Positions 1 to 7,260 of a stretch of 64,000 bases of DNA are shown in pieces. Under the pieces are notes generated by a model. The model did no database searches, was not told where the DNA came from, and saw nothing but the letters and a program-made list of their open reading frames with translations. The stretch is from Pseudomonas sp. LD120 (GTDB lineage: Bacteria > Pseudomonadota > Gammaproteobacteria > Pseudomonadales > Pseudomonadaceae): the NCBI RefSeq assembly GCF_009861525.1, contig NZ_WVHL01000003.1:868001-932000 (forward strand), read 5' to 3'. The number at the start of each line of letters is the position of its first letter. The stretch's first letter is position 1. Position numbers and translations under genes: made by a program.

Positions 1-418
1 CCCCGGGGATGTCCTGGATGTTGTAGCCGTCGGCGCTCATCAGGCCCTTGACCCGCTGCGGCCACAGGGCGGCGACGATGCAGGCGGCGCGACCGCCCCA
101 GTCGTAGCCGGCGAGGGTGGCTTGGGGCAGGTGCAGTGCGTCCATCAGCTCCAGCAGGTCCCGGGCCAGGGCGGCCTGCTGCCCTGAGCGCATGATCTGC
201 TCGCTGACAAAGCGCGTCGGGCCGTAGCCCCGCAGGTAGGGAACGATGACCCGATAGCCGCGCTCGGCCAGCGGCGGGGCGATCTCGTCGTAGGCCCGCA
301 CGTCGTAGGGAAAACCGTGGAGCAGGATCACCGGTTCGGCGTTGGCCGGGCCGTGTTCTTCATAGGCAAGGTGCAGGCTGGGGGTCGTGACCCGATGCAG
401 GGAGGCTGAGCTGGGCAT
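1..418 (-). CDS. alpha/beta hydrolase, Asp-nucleophile type (partial, runs off the left edge)
   Basis: The first 139 codons of an alpha/beta-hydrolase-fold enzyme are visible; the C-terminus, including the catalytic His, lies outside the window. The start is the ATG at 418. An HGFP oxyanion-loop motif is at residues 34-37 and the nucleophile elbow reads GYDWGG at 104-109. D106 therefore sits where esterases and lipases have Ser. In this superfamily an Asp nucleophile is typical of epoxide hydrolases and haloalkane or fluoroacetate dehalogenases, so hydrolysis of an epoxide or C-halogen bond through an ester intermediate is the most likely chemistry. The substrate cannot be told from this fragment. 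It faces away from the siderophore genes and no functional link is apparent. Confidence 0.8.
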   Translation of the reverse strand, partial: MPSSASLHRVTTPSLHLAYEEHGPANAEPVILLHGFPYDVRAYDEIAPPLAERGYRVIVPYLRGYGPTRFVSEQIMRSGQQAALARDLLELMDALHLPQATLAGYDWGGRAACIVAALWPQRVKGLMSADGYNIQDIPG

Positions 419-475
419 GGTGGCTCCGGGGTTCGGTGGCTTGAAACACCCTAGCTCAAAACGGTTACGGCTGAT

Positions 476-928
476 CTAGAGCGACTCGTACTGGCCGTCC
501 TGGTCGACGTAGAACACCTCGCTGAGGTACCAGCGCTGGCCGCTGAAGATCAGGTGGTAGTGGTAATCGGCGGCAAAGCCCTCGCCGGGGCTGATCGCCC
601 GGGTTTTCACTAGCGCACGATCCGCGGTTCGGCTGCTGGAGAGGATCTGCTCGTACGCCGTGCCGTGGCTGGCCGGGGAACTGAAGGCAATGGGCTGGCC
701 CTGAAAGCCCGGCAGGCAGAACTTGGCCAGCAACCGGGCGTACTCCTGCTGCGCCAGATCCATCGATTGCATGGGCGCGTTGTCCGCTTGGCGTGCACTG
801 GCCCTGTCGCTCCACTGTTGATAGTCGGCAATGAATTGCCGGACCAGCGCTTCGGGCGAATCGCTGAACGAGGCGCACAAGGCGGGGTTGCAGAACAGCA
901 GGGCAAGCAGGGCGAAGAGTTTTTTCAT
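476..928 (-). CDS. small secreted protein, possible NTF2-like fold
   Basis: A 150-residue protein with a clear Sec signal peptide: MKK, a hydrophobic stretch to about residue 17, and cleavage near ALCA-SF. The mature part contains a helix-rich N-terminal half and a C-terminal stretch of alternating aromatic and polar residues (YHYHLIF, RWYLSEVFYVD) resembling the beta-sheet end of NTF2-fold proteins, including some NTF2-type immunity proteins. That resemblance is my impression, not a firm family assignment. The product is probably periplasmic. It is followed 33 bases away by another small unknown gene on the same strand (962-1348 lies upstream in transcription), so the two may be co-transcribed. 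Function unknown. Confidence 0.65.
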   Translation of the reverse strand: MKKLFALLALLFCNPALCASFSDSPEALVRQFIADYQQWSDRASARQADNAPMQSMDLAQQEYARLLAKFCLPGFQGQPIAFSSPASHGTAYEQILSSSRTADRALVKTRAISPGEGFAADYHYHLIFSGQRWYLSEVFYVDQDGQYESL

Positions 929-961
929 CGGGCTGCAATCACTCCATTGTGTTTTCGCGGC

Positions 962-1348
962 TCAGGCTTCACACAGTCCGTCAGCATCGCGCCAGTAAAG
1001 GGTGGATTCGTATTGGAACGAGAGGATGAATCGCGCCTCGCAGTGCTGGGCGATAGCTTCCAGTAAGCGGCGGGTGTCATCCAGAGAACTGTGGCCTTCG
1101 GGTTCGGGGCTCTTGATCCGCAGGTAGCAGCGCAGGCCGACTGCGAAGTCGCAGCCCTTGCGCTCTTCGGCGCGGATCTCGGGTTCCAGGCTGGAGTCTT
1201 CGTTGTGCAGGCTCAGGCCTGAGGGGAACCAGGCCTGGACCGCGCCGGGCAGACAGTGCACCTCGGTGCCCGGGAAGCCTTGCAGTAAACGGCCGAGCAG
1301 CGCCGAAGTCAGGCGTTGGTCGGCTTCAAGGTGCAGGTCCAGGCTCAT
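962..1348 (-). CDS. hypothetical protein, 128 aa
   Basis: An ORF of 128 codons beginning MSLDLHLEAD, with no signal peptide or membrane segment. It is acidic and rich in Glu, Leu and Cys, with the look of a small cytoplasmic alpha/beta protein; the C-terminal part (FILSFQYESTLYWRD) looks like two beta strands. I do not recognise the family. It shares strand and tight spacing with the downstream secreted protein at 476-928, suggesting a two-gene unit. A toxin-immunity or other accessory role is possible, but nothing in the sequence proves it. Confidence 0.6.
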   Translation of the reverse strand: MSLDLHLEADQRLTSALLGRLLQGFPGTEVHCLPGAVQAWFPSGLSLHNEDSSLEPEIRAEERKGCDFAVGLRCYLRIKSPEPEGHSSLDDTRRLLEAIAQHCEARFILSFQYESTLYWRDADGLCEA

Positions 1349-1431
1349 GGGGTTTCCTTGTCGGTACGATGGGGCGAGGTGCGGATTCTAGCGTGGTGTC
1401 ACCCGCAAGATCGCTTCCGGCACGCCGGCTT

Positions 1432-1893
1432 CTACAGTTCGTCGCTGCGGATCAGGTGCTTGAAGTGATGCCGCCACAGGTCAATACCCAGGCCGCCGCT
1501 GCGGTCCAGGGATGAGCCTACGGTCAGGTCGGTGAGCAGGGTCGGCTGCAGGCCGGCATCGAACAGGGCAAAGCCGGCAGCCAGGACGCAGGTGTCGGTC
1601 TGGATGCCGCACACCAGCACGCGTTCGGGACAGAGGCTTTTCAGGTAGTCGAGTATCTCTGCCGTTGGCCCATAGCCGTGCTTGATGAAGACCTTGTCGG
1701 CCGCCACCAGGCTTTGGTCATCCGCCGCCGGTTGCCAGCCCAGTTGCCGGGCAAAGGGCGTGCGGCTTTCATCATGGCGTTCCACCGTGGCCACCGAAGG
1801 CATGCGCCCGAGCAAGCGATGGATGCCCTCCACCAGCCAGGGCGGCGGATTGAAACAGGGTTGTACGTCGATGATCAGCAGCGCCTGGTGCAT
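1432..1893 (-). CDS. isochorismatase-family cysteine hydrolase
   Basis: A 153-residue single-domain hydrolase of the isochorismatase/nicotinamidase superfamily. The family triad is visible: D9 in LLIIDVQ, K71 in VFIKHGYG, and C102 in CGIQTDTCV. The length is short for the family (usually 180-210), mainly because the central loop is compact. An AAAGGA ribosome site precedes the ATG at 1893. The family hydrolyses amide or vinyl-ether bonds of small molecules. Despite the siderophore neighbourhood there is no fused aryl-carrier domain and no catechol-biosynthesis partner, so a role in siderophore assembly is unlikely. The exact substrate is unknown. Confidence 0.85.
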   Translation of the reverse strand: MHQALLIIDVQPCFNPPPWLVEGIHRLLGRMPSVATVERHDESRTPFARQLGWQPAADDQSLVAADKVFIKHGYGPTAEILDYLKSLCPERVLVCGIQTDTCVLAAGFALFDAGLQPTLLTDLTVGSSLDRSGGLGIDLWRHHFKHLIRSDEL

Positions 1894-1949
1894 GCCGTTG
1901 TCCTTTGAGCTCGGGCGAAAAGCCGCTCAGTTTGCCGGCAAATGTCGCC

Positions 1950-2327
1950 TCAGGCGAGGGGCGCGGGCTGGCGCAGGCCCATGCAGTTGCCCCACGGGTC
2001 CTGCACCTGGCAGATCCATTCGCCGCCTTCGATGGCCATCGGCCCGCGATACAGGCGCGCGCCCAGGGCGGTCAGGCGCTGCACTTCGCCGGGCAGGTCG
2101 GCGACGTGCCAATACACCACCGTGCCCGCTGGGCCCTGGCCGACCTTGGTGTCGCAGGGAACGATTTCCAGGGACAGGCCGTCGAGCTGCAAATGGCCGA
2201 AATCATCTGGTTCATGCATGACCCGGCGCGCGTGGGGAAAGGCTTGGGCATACCAGGTGGTCGCGGCGCGCCAGTCGGCGACGTGGATCATCACCGCGAT
2301 GATCGGTGAGTCGGGCGTGGGGGGCAT
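1950..2327 (-). CDS. VOC-family (glyoxalase/bleomycin-resistance fold) protein
   Basis: A 125-residue vicinal-oxygen-chelate domain protein. The start at 2327 is chosen because AAGGA lies just upstream of this ATG; a ten-codon-longer reading frame has no such site. Paired beta-alpha-beta-beta-beta modules are recognisable: IIAVMIHVADWRAATTWYAQAF at the N-terminus is the classic VOC opening, and WICQVQDPWGNCMGL near the end is the classic closing strand with D-P-x-G-N. Members bind divalent metals and act as lyases, dioxygenases or drug-binding proteins. Nothing here tells which. It lies 56 bases downstream of the isochorismatase-like gene's start, on the same strand. Confidence 0.85.
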   Translation of the reverse strand: MPPTPDSPIIAVMIHVADWRAATTWYAQAFPHARRVMHEPDDFGHLQLDGLSLEIVPCDTKVGQGPAGTVVYWHVADLPGEVQRLTALGARLYRGPMAIEGGEWICQVQDPWGNCMGLRQPAPLA

Positions 2328-2376
2328 TGCATTTCCTTCGCTGAGGGCCAAGGCCACTGCTAGGCCGGGGCCGGGT

Positions 2377-4203
2377 TCAAGGTTGCCAGACGCTCTTGTC
2401 GCCGCTCAAGCGCCGGTCGAGAAAACTCGCCGCGCTGATCAAGGCCAGGTGCGTCAGGGCCTGGGGCGTATTGCCCAGGTGGCGGCCGTGGCTGTCGAAC
2501 TCCTCGGCGTACAGGCCCACGGGATTGGCGTAGCGCAGCAGCTGTTCGAATTCCAGTTGGGCCTGTTCCACGCGCCCGGCCCGGGCCAGGCATTCGACGT
2601 ACCAGAATGAGCAGGCGGCAAACGCGCCTTCGGTGCCAGGCAGGCCATCGATCTGGCTGTCGTCGTTGCGGTAGCGATAGACCATGCCGTCGCGCACCAG
2701 GCTTTTCTCGATGGCTTGCAGGGTCGACAGCCAGCGGGGGTCCTTGGCACTGACGAAACGCACCAGGGGCATCAGTAGCATCGAGCCGTCCAGAGCGCTG
2801 CTGCCGATGTGCTGGACGAAGTGCCCGCGCCGGTCATCCCAGAACTGGCTCCAGATGTCGGTGTAGATGGCTTGTCGGGTCTGGTCCCAGCGGGCGAATG
2901 GTGCCGGCAACGAACGCTTGGTCGCCAAGCGGATGGCGCGGTCCACTGCCACCCAGCACATCAGCCGCGAATGCAAGAAGTGATGCTGCTCGCCACGCAT
3001 CTCCCAGATCCCCACATCCGGGTTCTGCCAGGTGGCGCAGACTTGATCCACCACCTGCACGGCGTGCTTCCAGCCTTCGTGGGAGATGGCTTCGCCGTAT
3101 TTGTTCACCAGGTACACCGCGTCCAGCAGTTCGCCGAAAATATCCAGTTGCACCTGTTCGTAGGCCTGATTGCCGATGCGTACCGGTTGCGCCCCACCGT
3201 ATCCGCTCAGGTGCGCAAGCTCACTTTCGGGCAGCGTCTGGCGACCGTCGATGCCATACAGGATGTTGAGCTTCTTCGATTGCCCGTGGCAATCGCTGAC
3301 CCGCCCTCGCAGCCAGCCCATGTAAGCATTGGCTTCGTTGACAAAGCCCAGGCGCACGAAGGCGTAGACGGTGAACGAGGCGTCGCGCACCCAGGTGTAG
3401 CGGTAGTCCCAGTTGCGTTCGCCGCCGGGGCTTTCCGGCAGGCCGAAGGTGGCGGCGGCGAGGATCGCGCCGTGGCGCCTTGAGGTCAGTAGTTTCAAGG
3501 TCAGCGCCGAGCGATCGACCATTTCGCGCCAGCGCCCCCGGTAGTTGGATTGGCCGATCCAGTCGCGCCAGAACTTCAGCGTGCGCGTCAGGTGCCGGTC
3601 GCTGTTGCCACGCTGCACCCGGGGGTCGTCGAGGCCGCCGAGCATGAACTCGGCGCTCTGGCCCTGTTGCAGTTCGAACTCGGCCCAGGCGGCGTGCTCC
3701 TTGATCCGCAGCGGCTGGTCGCTCACCAGGCGCAGCCCCGGTTGACCGACGGCCTCGAAGCACACCGCCGCGCCCTCCATGCGCGCCTGGGTCCGCGCCC
3801 GGGCGTAGTCCAGGCGCGGCGCGCAATGCAGGCGCAAAGTGGCTTGGCCACTGACCACCCGCACCCGGCGGATCTGCAGTGGCAGGTCGTCGGGGTCGTC
3901 ATCGATGGCCAGCAGGTCGTTGATTTCCACCACGGCTTCGGTACCCAGCCAGCGGGTTTGCAAGACGTTGCTGTCCGGCAGGTAGATCTGCTGGCGCCGG
4001 GCATTGGCTAACTGCGGCGCCAACTCGAAGATGCCGGCGGCGGGGGAGTCCAGCAACGAACAGAAGATCGACGGGCTGTCGAATTCCGGCCAGCAGAAGA
4101 AATCGATGCCGCCCTGATCATTGACCAGGGCGGCACTGCGCATGTCGCCGATGATGCCGTGGGCATCGATGGGGCGCTGTGTTTCGTGAGACTGATCAGC
4201 CAT
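2377..4203 (-). CDS. glycoside hydrolase family 15 protein (glucoamylase/trehalase-like)
   Basis: A 608-residue cytoplasmic enzyme with the two-part architecture of bacterial GH15 proteins: an N-terminal beta-sandwich (about 1-250) starting IDAHGIIGDMRSAALVNDQG, and an (alpha/alpha)6 barrel. Hallmarks are RNWDYRYTWVRDASFTVYAF, the IWEMRGE acid region and GTEGAFAACSFWYVE near the C-terminus, each carrying a Glu suited to catalysis. I use the ATG at 4203 because the 37 codons upstream look non-coding. The family hydrolyses alpha-glucosidic bonds of malto-oligosaccharides or trehalose from the non-reducing end; the specificity here is not resolved. There is no signal peptide, suggesting a role in internal glycogen or trehalose metabolism. 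Confidence 0.9.
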   Translation of the reverse strand: MADQSHETQRPIDAHGIIGDMRSAALVNDQGGIDFFCWPEFDSPSIFCSLLDSPAAGIFELAPQLANARRQQIYLPDSNVLQTRWLGTEAVVEINDLLAIDDDPDDLPLQIRRVRVVSGQATLRLHCAPRLDYARARTQARMEGAAVCFEAVGQPGLRLVSDQPLRIKEHAAWAEFELQQGQSAEFMLGGLDDPRVQRGNSDRHLTRTLKFWRDWIGQSNYRGRWREMVDRSALTLKLLTSRRHGAILAAATFGLPESPGGERNWDYRYTWVRDASFTVYAFVRLGFVNEANAYMGWLRGRVSDCHGQSKKLNILYGIDGRQTLPESELAHLSGYGGAQPVRIGNQAYEQVQLDIFGELLDAVYLVNKYGEAISHEGWKHAVQVVDQVCATWQNPDVGIWEMRGEQHHFLHSRLMCWVAVDRAIRLATKRSLPAPFARWDQTRQAIYTDIWSQFWDDRRGHFVQHIGSSALDGSMLLMPLVRFVSAKDPRWLSTLQAIEKSLVRDGMVYRYRNDDSQIDGLPGTEGAFAACSFWYVECLARAGRVEQAQLEFEQLLRYANPVGLYAEEFDSHGRHLGNTPQALTHLALISAASFLDRRLSGDKSVWQP

Positions 4204-4344
4204 TGCCGCGAGACTCCGCATAGGGGCGCATACCGCCGTCGATGAGCAAGGCTGCCGAGCATCCGCTCGCAGGCAGGGCACGACCTCCGGCACCTGTGCA
4301 GATGACCCTGACACGGCCCGAGGAGTTCAGTGGTTGCCAGCCGA

Positions 4345-4926
4345 TCAGGCCCGCAGGCCGCGCAACAGCCATTCCAGCGCCGCCAGCGCTTCTTCCAGGC
4401 GCGCCGCGGGTTGATCGCTGGCGGCGATCCACAGCGCGGCGTCCACCAGAGCGCCGTTGATCAAGCGGGCCAAGGCCAGGCTTGGCGCACTGGCGATCAG
4501 TCCAGCCTCGGCCAGGGCCTGCAGGCGCTGGCTCAGGGACGCGACGCAATGCTCCTGGGCCGGCAGGCGCTCGCCCAGCACCGCCCGCGCATCCTGCAAC
4601 ACGATGCGTTGGATCTCCGGCTCCTGGGCCATTTGCAGGTAGGCCCGGCAACGTTCAGCGAAGCCGCTCCAGGGGTCCCGCGCGTGATCGGAAATAGCCT
4701 CCAGGCGTGCGTCCATTTCACTGTCGATCTGCTCCACCACCGCCGCCAGCAGACCCTGCTTGTCGCCGAAGTGGTGATACAGCGCACCCCGGGTCAGGCC
4801 GGCTTCGGCGGTCAGATCGTCCATGGAGGTCTTGGCGTAACCCTGGCGGGCAAAGGCCTGACGCGCGCTGGCGATCAGCTTGGCGCGGGTGACTTCGATC
4901 ATTTCGGCGCGTGGGCGGCTGCTCAT
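4345..4926 (-). CDS. TetR-family transcriptional repressor
   Basis: A 193-residue TetR regulator. The N-terminal helix-turn-helix spans about 12-60 and contains the signature AGLTRGALYHHFGDKQGLL; the rest is the ligand-binding helical domain. I choose the ATG at 4926 because AGGAG lies 9 bases upstream and MSSRPRAEM is a normal TetR beginning; an in-frame ATG at 4959 would fall inside the operator. It is divergent from the MFS transporter at 5061, and two palindromes lie between them, so it most likely represses both the transporter and itself until a transported compound binds. The inducer is unknown. Confidence 0.92.
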   Translation of the reverse strand: MSSRPRAEMIEVTRAKLIASARQAFARQGYAKTSMDDLTAEAGLTRGALYHHFGDKQGLLAAVVEQIDSEMDARLEAISDHARDPWSGFAERCRAYLQMAQEPEIQRIVLQDARAVLGERLPAQEHCVASLSQRLQALAEAGLIASAPSLALARLINGALVDAALWIAASDQPAARLEEALAALEWLLRGLRA

Positions 4927-4955
4927 GGGACGGTGCTCCTGCGGGACAAGGATTG

Positions 4956-4972
4956 ACATACGCAGCGTATGT
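4956..4972. promoter_or_regulatory. TetR operator 1 (17-bp perfect palindrome)
   Basis: The site ACATACGCAGCGTATGT has two perfect 7-base arms around a 3-base centre. It lies 30 bases upstream of the chosen tetR start and is repeated almost exactly 31 bases further on. Position between a tetR gene and a divergent transporter, and near-identical repetition, support operator function. Confidence 0.8.
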
Positions 4973-4986
4973 TCTCATGCTTTTTA

Positions 4987-5003
4987 ACATACGTAGCGTA
5001 TAT
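4987..5003. promoter_or_regulatory. TetR operator 2 (imperfect copy)
   Basis: ACATACGTAGCGTATAT matches operator 1 at 15 of 17 bases. The 31-base centre-to-centre spacing is about three helical turns, which would put two repressor dimers on the same face of the DNA. An AT-rich stretch follows it and could be part of the transporter promoter. Confidence 0.75.
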
Positions 5004-5060
5004 ATTTTTCTTGCAGCGGCGCGTTGTGGCACGTTGCAGTCCCCTAAGGAGTCGTTGTAG

Positions 5061-6233
5061 ATGGCCAACCCCTACCGTGAATTGTTCAATGCCCCCGGCA
5101 GTCTGGCGTTTGTCTTGGCCGGGATGATCGCGCGCATGCCGATCTCCATGACTGGTATCGGCCTGATCACCATGCTCGCGCAGTTGCAGAGTGGCTACGC
5201 CCTGGCCGGCGCGGTGGCGGCGACCTTTGCCCTGGCCACGGCGTTCTGCGCGCCCCAGGTCTCGCGGCTGGTGGATCGTTTTGGCCAGGGCCGGGTGTTG
5301 CCTCTGGCGGCGGGCCTGGGCGGCGGCGCGTTGCTGGCGCTGTTGTTGTGCACGCGTCTGCAAGCGCCGCACTGGACGCTGTTTGTCTGCGCGGCCCTGG
5401 CCGGCTGCATGCCCAGCATGTCGGCGATGGTGCGTGCCCGCTGGACCGAGCTGTACCGCGGGCAACCGCAGTTGCAGACCGCCTACGCCCTGGAATCGGT
5501 GCTCGATGAGGTGTGTTTCATCGTCGGGCCGCCAGTGTCGGTGGGCCTGAGCGTGGGGTTGTTTCCCGAGGCCGGGCCCCTGGCGGCGTTGTTGATGCTG
5601 GCGCTGGGGGTCAGTGTGTTCGTCATGCAAAAGAGCACCGAGCCGGCGCTGCATCCTCAGGATGCGGGGCGTTCGGAATCGATCATCGGCACCGTGGAAA
5701 TCCGTCTGCTGGTCTTGTTGATGGTCGCCATGGGCACCATCGTCGGCGTGGTGGATGTGGTCAGCGTGGCCTTCGCCCAGCAACAGGGGCAGCCGGCGGC
5801 GGCGAGCATCGTGCTGTCGGTGTACGCCATCGGCTCGTGCCTGGCGGGCATTGCCTTTGGTGCGCTGAAACTGGCCACGCCCTTGCCCCGGCTGTTCATG
5901 TACGGCGGCATTGCCACGGCCCTGGCCACCTTGCCGCTGCTGCTGGCGAGCAACATTCTTGGCCTGTCCCTGGCGGTGTTCGTCGCTGGGCTGTTTTTCG
6001 CCCCGACCCTGATCGTCGCCATGGCGCTGGTGGAGCGCATCGTGCCGCCAGCGCGGCTCACCGAAGGCCTGACCTGGCTGGTCACCGGCCTGAGCATCGG
6101 CGTGGCCCTGGGCGCCGCCGGCTCCGGTGCCCTGGTGGATCAGTTCGGCGCCCGCAGCGGTTTCTGGCTGGCCCTGGCCGGCGGCGCGGTGGTGCTGGGG
6201 GCGGCGTTGCAGAGCTATCGCCGGCTGCGTTGA
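5061..6233 (+). CDS. MFS transporter
   Basis: A 390-residue, about 12-helix major facilitator protein. It starts at the ATG after TAAGGAG (5047-5053). The cytoplasmic loop between helices 2 and 3 carries VDRFGQGRVLPLA, the position of MFS motif A, in a degenerate form. The second half begins near residue 210. It resembles drug or metabolite exporters of the DHA type. Its divergent TetR regulator with paired operators indicates inducible efflux. It ends 72 bases before the thioesterase gene, but that gene has its own sigma-PvdS-type promoter, so the transporter is probably not part of the pyoverdine system. Substrate unknown. Confidence 0.9.
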   Translation: MANPYRELFNAPGSLAFVLAGMIARMPISMTGIGLITMLAQLQSGYALAGAVAATFALATAFCAPQVSRLVDRFGQGRVLPLAAGLGGGALLALLLCTRLQAPHWTLFVCAALAGCMPSMSAMVRARWTELYRGQPQLQTAYALESVLDEVCFIVGPPVSVGLSVGLFPEAGPLAALLMLALGVSVFVMQKSTEPALHPQDAGRSESIIGTVEIRLLVLLMVAMGTIVGVVDVVSVAFAQQQGQPAAASIVLSVYAIGSCLAGIAFGALKLATPLPRLFMYGGIATALATLPLLLASNILGLSLAVFVAGLFFAPTLIVAMALVERIVPPARLTEGLTWLVTGLSIGVALGAAGSGALVDQFGARSGFWLALAGGAVVLGAALQSYRRLR

Positions 6234-6247
6234 GGCCCGTGCCGGAC

Positions 6248-6271
6248 TAATTTCTCCGCCTGCTGCCGCGT
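6248..6271 (+). promoter_or_regulatory. PvdS-type promoter motif of the thioesterase gene
   Basis: TAATT at 6248-6252, a 16-base spacer, and CGT at 6269-6271. This is the iron-starvation sigma-factor signature with one change (A to T) in the upstream block, the same variant seen before pvdI. It lies 35 bases upstream of the GTG start at 6306. Confidence 0.75.
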
Positions 6272-6305
6272 TGTTCCTAACAGATGATCCGTCGAGGGAT
6301 AAACC

Positions 6306-7046
6306 GTGACTCAGTTGAACCTGCTGTGCCTGCCGTATTCCGGCGCCAGCGCCATGGTCTATAGCCGCTGGCGCCGCAAACTGCCGACCTGGCTGCACCT
6401 GCAACCGGTGGAGTTGCCGGGGCGCGGTGCACGCTTTGCCGAGCCCCTGCACACCGACGTGCATACCCTGGTCAGCCAGTTGGCAAGGGAAATCCAGGCC
6501 ACCTTGCGCCCACCTTATGCCCTGTTCGGCCATAGCCTGGGGGCCTTGCTGGCCTGCGAGCTGGCTTACGCCCTGCGCGCCCTGGGCTGTCCGGAGCCGG
6601 TGGCGCTGTTTGCCTCGGGCACCGCCGCGCCGACCCTGCGCAGCGAGTACGACCGGGGCTTCGCCGAGCCCAAGAGCGATGAGCAATTGATCGCACAACT
6701 GCGCAACCTCAACGGCACCAGCGAAGAGGTGCTGGCCAATCAGGAACTCATGAGCCTGACCTTGCCGATCCTGCGGGCCGACTTCCTCCTGTGCGGGCGC
6801 TATCGACCGTTGCAGCGGCCCTTGCTCAACTGCCCGGTGCACGTACTGGGCGGCAAGGCCGACCGCGCCACCCGCGAACAACTGATCGGCTGGCGCCAGG
6901 AAACCCATGGCCGCTTCTCGGTGGATATGTTGGAGGGCGGGCACTTTTTCATTCACGAGCACGAAGCCAAGGTGCTGAGCCTGATCCAGGATCACCTTGA
7001 GGTGCATCACCGGCGCCATCTGCAACCGGCGGCCTTGGTTTTCTGA
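6306..7046 (+). CDS. type II thioesterase (NRPS editing)
   Basis: A 246-residue stand-alone thioesterase of the GrsT/RifR class. The start is GTG at 6306, with GAGGGA upstream. Catalytic residues are visible: S77 in GHSLG, D186 in GGKADRA and H213 in GGHFF. Such enzymes remove misprimed or stalled acyl groups from carrier domains of NRPSs. Its position next to pvdI and its own PvdS-type promoter point to the pyoverdine synthetases as clients. It plays the part attributed to PvdG in P. aeruginosa; I leave the symbol blank because pvdG normally lies beside pvdL and a second copy may exist elsewhere in this genome. Confidence 0.9.
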   Translation: MTQLNLLCLPYSGASAMVYSRWRRKLPTWLHLQPVELPGRGARFAEPLHTDVHTLVSQLAREIQATLRPPYALFGHSLGALLACELAYALRALGCPEPVALFASGTAAPTLRSEYDRGFAEPKSDEQLIAQLRNLNGTSEEVLANQELMSLTLPILRADFLLCGRYRPLQRPLLNCPVHVLGGKADRATREQLIGWRQETHGRFSVDMLEGGHFFIHEHEAKVLSLIQDHLEVHHRRHLQPAALVF

Positions 7047-7103
7047 AGGCACGCCGGGTTGCAGCCGCTGGCGCAGGCCGCGAACGGCCCGCGGGGACGT
7101 GAA

Positions 7104-7200
7104 GATCCACAGGCCGTCAGGGTTCGATGGTTGGTCGTCAGGGCGGCGGCGGGGGATGGTTGATCTTCAGGCCGTCAAGGTTTGACGGTCGATCGTCAGG
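7104..7200. repeat. degenerate 39-bp direct repeat
   Basis: Two 39-base units, 7104-7142 and 7162-7200, share about 32 positions; both contain CAGGCCGTCA and end in TCGTCAGG. They lie in the 214-base gap between the convergent thioesterase and siderophore-interacting protein genes. I see no ORF there, no T-run terminator and no match to a known element. Confidence 0.6.
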
Positions 7201-7260
7201 CAAGGCCCTGCGGACTTTTGCGCAGCTTCGCAAGCTCAGCAGCGCCCACAGGGCACGGGC

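Noticed and set aside
4923..7052. 709-codon minus-strand frame across the MFS and thioesterase genes
   Set aside because: It crosses two well-supported plus-strand genes, their promoter and the TetR operators; composition is that of an antisense shadow.
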